Shown here one piece after another: positions 59,228-64,000 of a DNA stretch of 64,000 nucleotides. A program made the translations under genes and the position numbers. Origin of the DNA: Rhodoblastus acidophilus. GTDB taxonomy: Bacteria; Pseudomonadota; Alphaproteobacteria; Rhizobiales; Beijerinckiaceae. Every line of letters begins with the position of its first letter. The stretch's first letter is position 1. The stretch spans positions 186,001 through 250,000 of the forward strand of contig NZ_JAOQNX010000001.1 of NCBI RefSeq assembly GCF_025961575.1, written 5' to 3'. The notes under the pieces were generated by a model. It was not told the DNA's origin, made no database searches, and saw only the letters and a program-made list of their open reading frames with translations.

Positions 59228-62151
59228 GCGAAAACACCCGCCGCGCGCAGCTCGCGCAAGGCCTGGGCGTCGCGCGGGGTGACATCGGGAAAATCCGGAT
59301 CAGCGCCGACCAGCGGCGAAATCCGCCAGGATCGCGCGCATTTTTTTCCGACCGCGCGGCGGCTGACCACGCCGACGCCGGGCGTTTCGGGCAGAGTGAA
59401 CGCGCCCTCCGGCGCGGCCCCGGCGATCACCTCGATGTTGGAGGTGATGCAGACATCGGCGAAATCCACGCCTTCGAGCGCGGCGCGCAGGGCTTCGTCA
59501 TCGATATAGACTTGCGGGTCCGCTTCGAGCGAGGCGCCAATCGTCTTGTTGGCGCGCTCGATCTCCAGCGCGCCGGTGACCACGGCGCGGATGCGACGCA
59601 CCGCCCTCCAATTGGCCGCCAGCGCCTCGTCGCGCCCAGCTTCGAGCCCCTTCGGGAACTCGTGCAGATGGACAGAGCCGTCAGCCGGCCGGAAGGCGAG
59701 CCACGCTTCTTCCCCCGTAAAGCAAAGAATGGGAGCGAGCCATTTCAGCAGCGCATCGCACAAAATGTCGATGGTGGTCAGCGCCGCTTTTCGCGTCAGG
59801 CTGGACGGCGGATCGCAATAGAGGCCGTCCTTGCGGATATCAAAATAGAAGGCGGAGAGATCGCCGGTCATGAAGGCGGCCAGCGTCGCCACCACCTTTT
59901 TGTAATCGAAGGCGGCATAGGCCTCGCGCACCTGCGCATCCACTTCGGCGAGCCGGTGCAGCATATACCGCTCCAACTCCGGCATCTTTTCGCGCGCGAC
60001 AGCCTCGCTCGCGTCGAAATGAGCGAGGGCGCCGAGCATCCACCTGATGGTGTTGCGCAGCTTGCGATAGGTCTCGGAGAAGGTGGACAGGATTTCCTTA
60101 CCGATGCGCAGGTCGTCGGAATAGTCCGACGCCGCCACCCACAGGCGCAGAATGTCGGCGCCCGCGTCCTTGATCACGGTTTGGGGCGCGACGACATTGC
60201 CGAGCGACTTCGACATTTTGCGACCCTTCTCGTCCAGCACAAAGCCGTGGGTCAGGACGGAGTCGTAAGGGGCGCGGCCACGCGTGCCGCAACTTTCCAG
60301 CAGTGACGAGTGGAACCAGCCGCGATGCTGATCCGAACCTTCGAGATACATGACCTCGTCTGCTCCCCCGTCGTGGCGGCGCTTGATGCCCGCCAGGGTC
60401 GGAAAATGCTTGGGGTCTTCGAGCGTGAAAGCGTGGGTCGAGCCAGAGTCGAACCAGACGTCCAGGACGTCGTCGATTTTTTCGTAATCGGCGGGATCGT
60501 ATTCGGGCCGCAAAAAGCGCTCCGCCGCGCCCTCCTTGTACCAGGCGTCGGCGCCCTCTTCCGCGAAAGCGGCGACGATCCGGGCGTTGACCTTCTCGTC
60601 CACCAGAATGTCGTGGCCGCCCTTTTTGACGAACACGGCGATCGGCACGCCCCAGGCGCGCTGGCGCGACACCACCCAATCCGGGCGATTAGCGATCATG
60701 CCGGTGATGCGGTTCTCGCCGGCGGCCGGAACCCATTTTGTCCGCGCGATCTCTTCCAGCGCGATGGCGCGAAGGGTCGGACCATTGTCGCCGCCGAACG
60801 GCTTGTCCATCGCAATGAACCATTGGGGCGTATTGCGGAAAATCACCGGTTTTTTCGAGCGCCAGCTGTGCGGATAAGAATGTTTCAGGCGCCCGCGCGC
60901 CAAAAGGGCGCCGGCTGCGATCAGCGCGTCCATCACGCGCGCGTTGGCGTCGCCCTTGTTCCCCTTGTCGTCGATGACGCGCCCGCCTTCGAAACCGGGG
61001 ACGTCTTCGGTATAAAATCCGTCGGCGTCGACCGTATAGGGAATGCGCGCGTCGATCCCGCGCTCGTGCAGCAGACGGCTCGACGCCATCCAGATGTCAA
61101 AATCTTCGCGGCCATGGCCGGGCGCAGTATGAACAAATCCGGCGCCGGCGTCGTCAGTGACATGGTCGCCGTCGAGCAAGGGCACACCGAATGTGTAGCC
61201 CAGTCCCTTCAGCGGATGGTCGCAGGTGAGGCCGGCAAGCTCGCTGGCCGGAACTTCGCGAACCCGTTCGAAGGCCTCAACCCTCGCCGCCCTAAAAACC
61301 TCTTCGGCGAGTTTGTCGGCGAGAACAAATTCATCGCCCGCCTTGGCCCAATTGCCGTCCGGCGCGGCGATCACCCGATAAAGCCCGTAGGCGATCTTGT
61401 GCGAATAGGAGATGGCGCGGTTGCCCGGCAGCGTCCAGGGCGTGGTGGTCCAGATCACCACCCGCGCCGACGACCCGCGCACCGGAAACGCCACAAACAC
61501 CCAATCCGACGTGTGGTCCTCGTATTCCACTTCCGCTTCGGCCAGCGCGGTTTTTTCCACCACCGACCACATCACCGGCTTGGAGCCGCGATAGAGCAGG
61601 CCATTGGCCGCGAATTTCAGGATTTCCGACGCGATGATGCTCTCGGCGGCGTAATCCATAGTGGCGTAGCGGCCGTCCCACTCGCCGGCGACGCCGAGCC
61701 GCTTGAATTCCTCGCGCTGCACATTGAGCCAGTTTTGCGCGAAGGCGCGGCACTCCTGGCGAAACTCGACGACCGGGACCTCGTCCTTGTTGCGGCCCTT
61801 GGCGCGATATTGCTCCTCGATCTTCCATTCGATCGGCAAGCCATGGCAGTCCCAGCCCGGGACGTAATTGGCGTCCTTGCCGCTCATGCGCTGCGAACGC
61901 ACGACGATGTCCTTCAAAATCTTGTTGAGGGCATGGCCGATGTGGATGTTGCCATTGGCGTAGGGCGGGCCGTCGTGCAGCACGAATTTCGGTTTTCCCG
62001 CGCCGGCCTCGCGCAATTTGGCGGTGAGGCCGGTCTGTTCCCAATGCGCCAACAATTCCGGCTCCTTCTTGGGGAGGCCGGCGCGCATGGGAAAATCGGT
62101 CTTGGGCAGATAGAGCGTGGCGGAATAGTCGGGGCCGGTCTTTTCGGTCAT
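59224..62151 (-). CDS. ileS: Isoleucine--tRNA ligase
   Basis: Class I aminoacyl-tRNA synthetase, 975 residues. HIGH motif in [15 protein letters not shown] in [10 protein letters not shown]. The CP1 editing domain is present ([20 protein letters not shown]). The C-terminal zinc-finger region keeps KKCARSW, but the last Cys pair is replaced (TPRD). Overlaps lspA by four nt. Confidence 0.97.
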   Translation of the reverse strand: MTEKTGPDYSATLYLPKTDFPMRAGLPKKEPELLAHWEQTGLTAKLREAGAGKPKFVLHDGPPYANGNIHIGHALNKILKDIVVRSQRMSGKDANYVPGWDCHGLPIEWKIEEQYRAKGRNKDEVPVVEFRQECRAFAQNWLNVQREEFKRLGVAGEWDGRYATMDYAAESIIASEILKFAANGLLYRGSKPVMWSVVEKTALAEAEVEYEDHTSDWVFVAFPVRGSSARVVIWTTTPWTLPGNRAISYSHKIAYGLYRVIAAPDGNWAKAGDEFVLADKLAEEVFRAARVEAFERVREVPASELAGLTCDHPLKGLGYTFGVPLLDGDHVTDDAGAGFVHTAPGHGREDFDIWMASSRLLHERGIDARIPYTVDADGFYTEDVPGFEGGRVIDDKGNKGDANARVMDALIAAGALLARGRLKHSYPHSWRSKKPVIFRNTPQWFIAMDKPFGGDNGPTLRAIALEEIARTKWVPAAGENRITGMIANRPDWVVSRQRAWGVPIAVFVKKGGHDILVDEKVNARIVAAFAEEGADAWYKEGAAERFLRPEYDPADYEKIDDVLDVWFDSGSTHAFTLEDPKHFPTLAGIKRRHDGGADEVMYLEGSDQHRGWFHSSLLESCGTRGRAPYDSVLTHGFVLDEKGRKMSKSLGNVVAPQTVIKDAGADILRLWVAASDYSDDLRIGKEILSTFSETYRKLRNTIRWMLGALAHFDASEAVAREKMPELERYMLHRLAEVDAQVREAYAAFDYKKVVATLAAFMTGDLSAFYFDIRKDGLYCDPPSSLTRKAALTTIDILCDALLKWLAPILCFTGEEAWLAFRPADGSVHLHEFPKGLEAGRDEALAANWRAVRRIRAVVTGALEIERANKTIGASLEADPQVYIDDEALRAALEGVDFADVCITSNIEVIAGAAPEGAFTLPETPGVGVVSRRAVGKKCARSWRISPLVGADPDFPDVTPRDAQALRELRAAGVFA

Positions 62152-62285
62152 GGAAGCGTCTCGCGGCGAGAAAATTATCGGTCAGGCAAATCCCCGGCGC
62201 GCGCGAAAGACTTAAGTCAGGCGCGGACCGGGCCGATAATTCGCCGATTGTGCAGGATAGGGAGGGACATGGCGGCCTTGTAACG

Positions 62286-62315
62286 AAAAAAGCCGCCGCT
62301 GGTAAGAGCGGCGGC
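62286..62315 (-). terminator. Terminator of the pntAB operon
   Basis: On the minus strand GCCGCCGCT/AGCGGCGGC with a six-base loop precedes six T at 62291-62286. Confidence 0.8.
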
Positions 62316-62339
62316 CTAATTTTGTCAAGCTGAATGAGC

Positions 62340-63740
62340 TCAGTGCGCCATGGCTTTCACGACGCTCTCGACCACTTTCTTCGCATCGCCGAACAGCATC
62401 ATGGTGTTGTCCTTGAAGAACAGCTCGTTTTCGACGCCGGCATAGCCCGAGGACATGCCGCGCTTGATGAACATCACCGTCTTGGCCTTTTCGACATCGA
62501 GAATCGGCATGCCATAGATCGGCGAGGCCTTGTCGGTCTTGGCGGCCGGATTGGTCACGTCATTGGCGCCGATCACGAAGGCGACATCCGCCTGCGCGAA
62601 TTCGGAATTGATGTCCTCCAGTTCGAAAACTTCATCATAGGGGACATTGGCTTCCGCCAGCAGCACGTTCATGTGGCCGGGCATGCGGCCGGCGACGGGA
62701 TGAATGGCGTATTTGACTTCCACGCCTTCTTCCTTGAGCAGGTCGGCCATTTCGCGCAGCGCATGCTGGGCCTGCGCCACCGCCATGCCATAGCCCGGCA
62801 CGATGATGACTTTCGAGGCGTTCTGCATGATGAAGGCGGCGTCGTCGGCCGAGCCCTGCTTGACAGGGCGGGTCTCCACCTTGCCAGCGGCCGCAGCAGC
62901 ATCCTCGCCGCCAAAACCGCCGAGAATGACGGAGATGAAGCTGCGGTTCATGCCCTTGCACATGATGTAGGACAGGATCGCGCCTGAGGAGCCGACGAGA
63001 GCGCCGGTGATGATCAGCGCCATATTGCCGAGCGTGAAACCGATGCCGGCCGCCGCCCAACCCGAATAGGAGTTGAGCATGGAGACGACCACCGGCATGT
63101 CGGCGCCGCCGATCGGGATGATCAGCAGGACGCCCAGAGCCAGCGAGATCGCAACGATCAGCCAGAACAGCGTGACGCCGCCGGTGGTGAAGAACAGCGC
63201 GATGCAGGCGGCCAGAGCGACGCCGAGGGCGATGTTGATCTGGTGGCGCTGCGGCAGCAGGATCGGCTTGCCCGCCATGCGGCCGTCAAGCTTCAGGAAG
63301 GCGATCACCGAACCCGTAAACGTGATCGCGCCAATGGCCGCGCCGAGCGACATTTCGATCAGGCTGGCGGCGTGAATGTCGCCGGGGATGCCGATGCCGA
63401 ACGCTTCCGGCGCGAACAGGGCCGACGCCGCCACCAGCACGGCGGCGAGGCCGACCAGCGAGTGGAAGAAAGCGACGAGCTGCGGCATCTTGGTCATTTC
63501 GACCCGCTTGGCCAGCACCGCGCCGGCGCCGCCGCCGATGCCAATGCCCAGCACGAGCAGAACGAAGCTGCCAAAGCTCGACGGCGGGCGCAGGACCAGC
63601 GTCGTGAGAATGGCGATGCCCATGCCGATCATGCCGAAACGGTTGCCTTGCTGCGACGTCGTCGGATGCGACAGGCCGCGCAGGGCGAGAATGAACAGCA
63701 CGCCGGAAACGAGATAGAGAAGGGCTGCGAGATTGGCCAT
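62340..63740 (-). CDS. pntB: Proton-translocating NAD(P)+ transhydrogenase subunit beta
   Basis: 466 residues. N-terminal about nine membrane segments and a C-terminal NADP-binding domain III (VIIVPGYGMAVAQAQHAL, and GANDVTNPAAKTDK). Uses the proton gradient to make NADPH. It follows pntA2 by six nt. Confidence 0.97.
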   Translation of the reverse strand: MANLAALLYLVSGVLFILALRGLSHPTTSQQGNRFGMIGMGIAILTTLVLRPPSSFGSFVLLVLGIGIGGGAGAVLAKRVEMTKMPQLVAFFHSLVGLAAVLVAASALFAPEAFGIGIPGDIHAASLIEMSLGAAIGAITFTGSVIAFLKLDGRMAGKPILLPQRHQINIALGVALAACIALFFTTGGVTLFWLIVAISLALGVLLIIPIGGADMPVVVSMLNSYSGWAAAGIGFTLGNMALIITGALVGSSGAILSYIMCKGMNRSFISVILGGFGGEDAAAAAGKVETRPVKQGSADDAAFIMQNASKVIIVPGYGMAVAQAQHALREMADLLKEEGVEVKYAIHPVAGRMPGHMNVLLAEANVPYDEVFELEDINSEFAQADVAFVIGANDVTNPAAKTDKASPIYGMPILDVEKAKTVMFIKRGMSSGYAGVENELFFKDNTMMLFGDAKKVVESVVKAMAH

Positions 63741-63746
63741 CTGAGG

Positions 63747-64000
63747 TCAGCCCTTCTTCTTGTACATGGCCAGCATGCGCTGGGTGACGAGGAAGCCGCC
63801 GAAAATATTCACGGAGGCGAGGATCAGCGCGACAAAACCGAAGCCGCGCGCCCAGCCGGAGCCGGAGTCCGGGGTGTCCACGAGTTCGACGCCGACCGCG
63901 AGCAGCGCGCCGACCACGATCACGGAGGAAATGGCGTTGGTCACCGACATTAGCGGCGTGTGCAGCGCCGGCGTCACCGACCACACCACGTAATAGCCGA
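63747..64000 (-). CDS. pntAB: NAD(P) transhydrogenase subunit alpha part 2 (5'-truncated by window edge)
   Basis: Visible C-terminal membrane segment ([22 protein letters not shown] and [18 protein letters not shown]), matching the split PntA form in which the NAD domain is a separate gene. The N-terminus lies beyond 64000. Confidence 0.92.
   Translation of the reverse strand, partial: GYYVVWSVTPALHTPLMSVTNAISSVIVVGALLAVGVELVDTPDSGSGWARGFGFVALILASVNIFGGFLVTQRMLAMYKKKG

Overview
This is high-GC, gene-dense alphaproteobacterial chromosome, most likely Hyphomicrobiales (Rhizobiales). That placement is inferred from gene types and order: a yejABEF importer, a 385-residue SerC with an FSWQK lysine motif, a split PntA, an IF3 beginning with MRRP, a CIRCE-controlled groESL, a GST-fold FzlA-like protein and Rhizobiales-style intergenic palindromes. 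PHA-granule proteins (a PHA_gran_rgn protein and a phasin) fit a PHA-storing, possibly methylotrophic or phototrophic, member. The sequence alone does not fix the genus. Most of the window is core genome. I see no phage, transposase, CRISPR array or defence island.

Layout: 2-1141, 3' part of hemN. 1295-6919, yejABEF peptide importer operon. 6955-8511, AarC-type CoA-transferase (minus). 8825-10678, PHA-granule protein, a solo Vsr endonuclease and a ChaA-type antiporter. 10783-12393, class I fumarase. 12496-14171, three tandem SnoaL-like paralogues of exactly 441 nt each, with a possible decayed fourth copy upstream. 14231-15300 (minus), small secreted protein and VOC protein. 15315-22409 (minus), infC / MFS / hydrolase / rpmI-rplT-pheST, with an ATT start codon for infC. 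22596-25253, glycosyltransferase, hydrolase, unknown gene and tRNA-Leu(CAG). 25381-28331, serC-serA with a structured leader. 28466-31937, accA, an L,D-transpeptidase lipoprotein and a glycosyltransferase. 31944-34712 (minus), ihfA, groEL and groES with promoter and CIRCE operator. 34787-36000, dcd and tRNA-Gly(CCC).

35937-37414 (minus) is a poorly characterised pair: a two-TM membrane protein and an exported ClpP-fold serine peptidase whose 3' end runs antisense into tRNA-Gly. 37681-39327 holds an FmdB-type zinc ribbon, an ICMT-like methyltransferase and an SDR. 39389-45356 (minus) holds trxA, ygiQ, an epimerase, queG, an FzlA-like protein and nth. 45447-50229 holds a Crp/Fnr regulator, small secreted or unknown proteins, a DUF2189 protein, an SRAP protein and a phasin. 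50276-54732 (minus) holds phzF-like, pssA, psd, slyX and mutL. 54912-62151 (minus) holds an M16 peptidase pair, a secreted Pro/Ala-rich motif-repeat protein, lspA and ileS. 62340-64000 (minus) holds pntB and part of pntA2.

Themes: envelope biogenesis (L,D-transpeptidase, lspA, pssA-psd, FzlA-like, glycosyltransferases, M16 pair), translation (infC, rpmI-rplT-pheST, ileS, two tRNAs, queG), carbon and redox metabolism (AarC, fumarase, pntAB, PHA proteins) and DNA repair (mutL, nth, vsr, SRAP). No clear multi-gene undescribed system stands out. The best leads are the SnoaL-like cluster with its relic, the exported ClpP-like/membrane pair, and the secreted linear-motif protein between lspA and the M16 genes.
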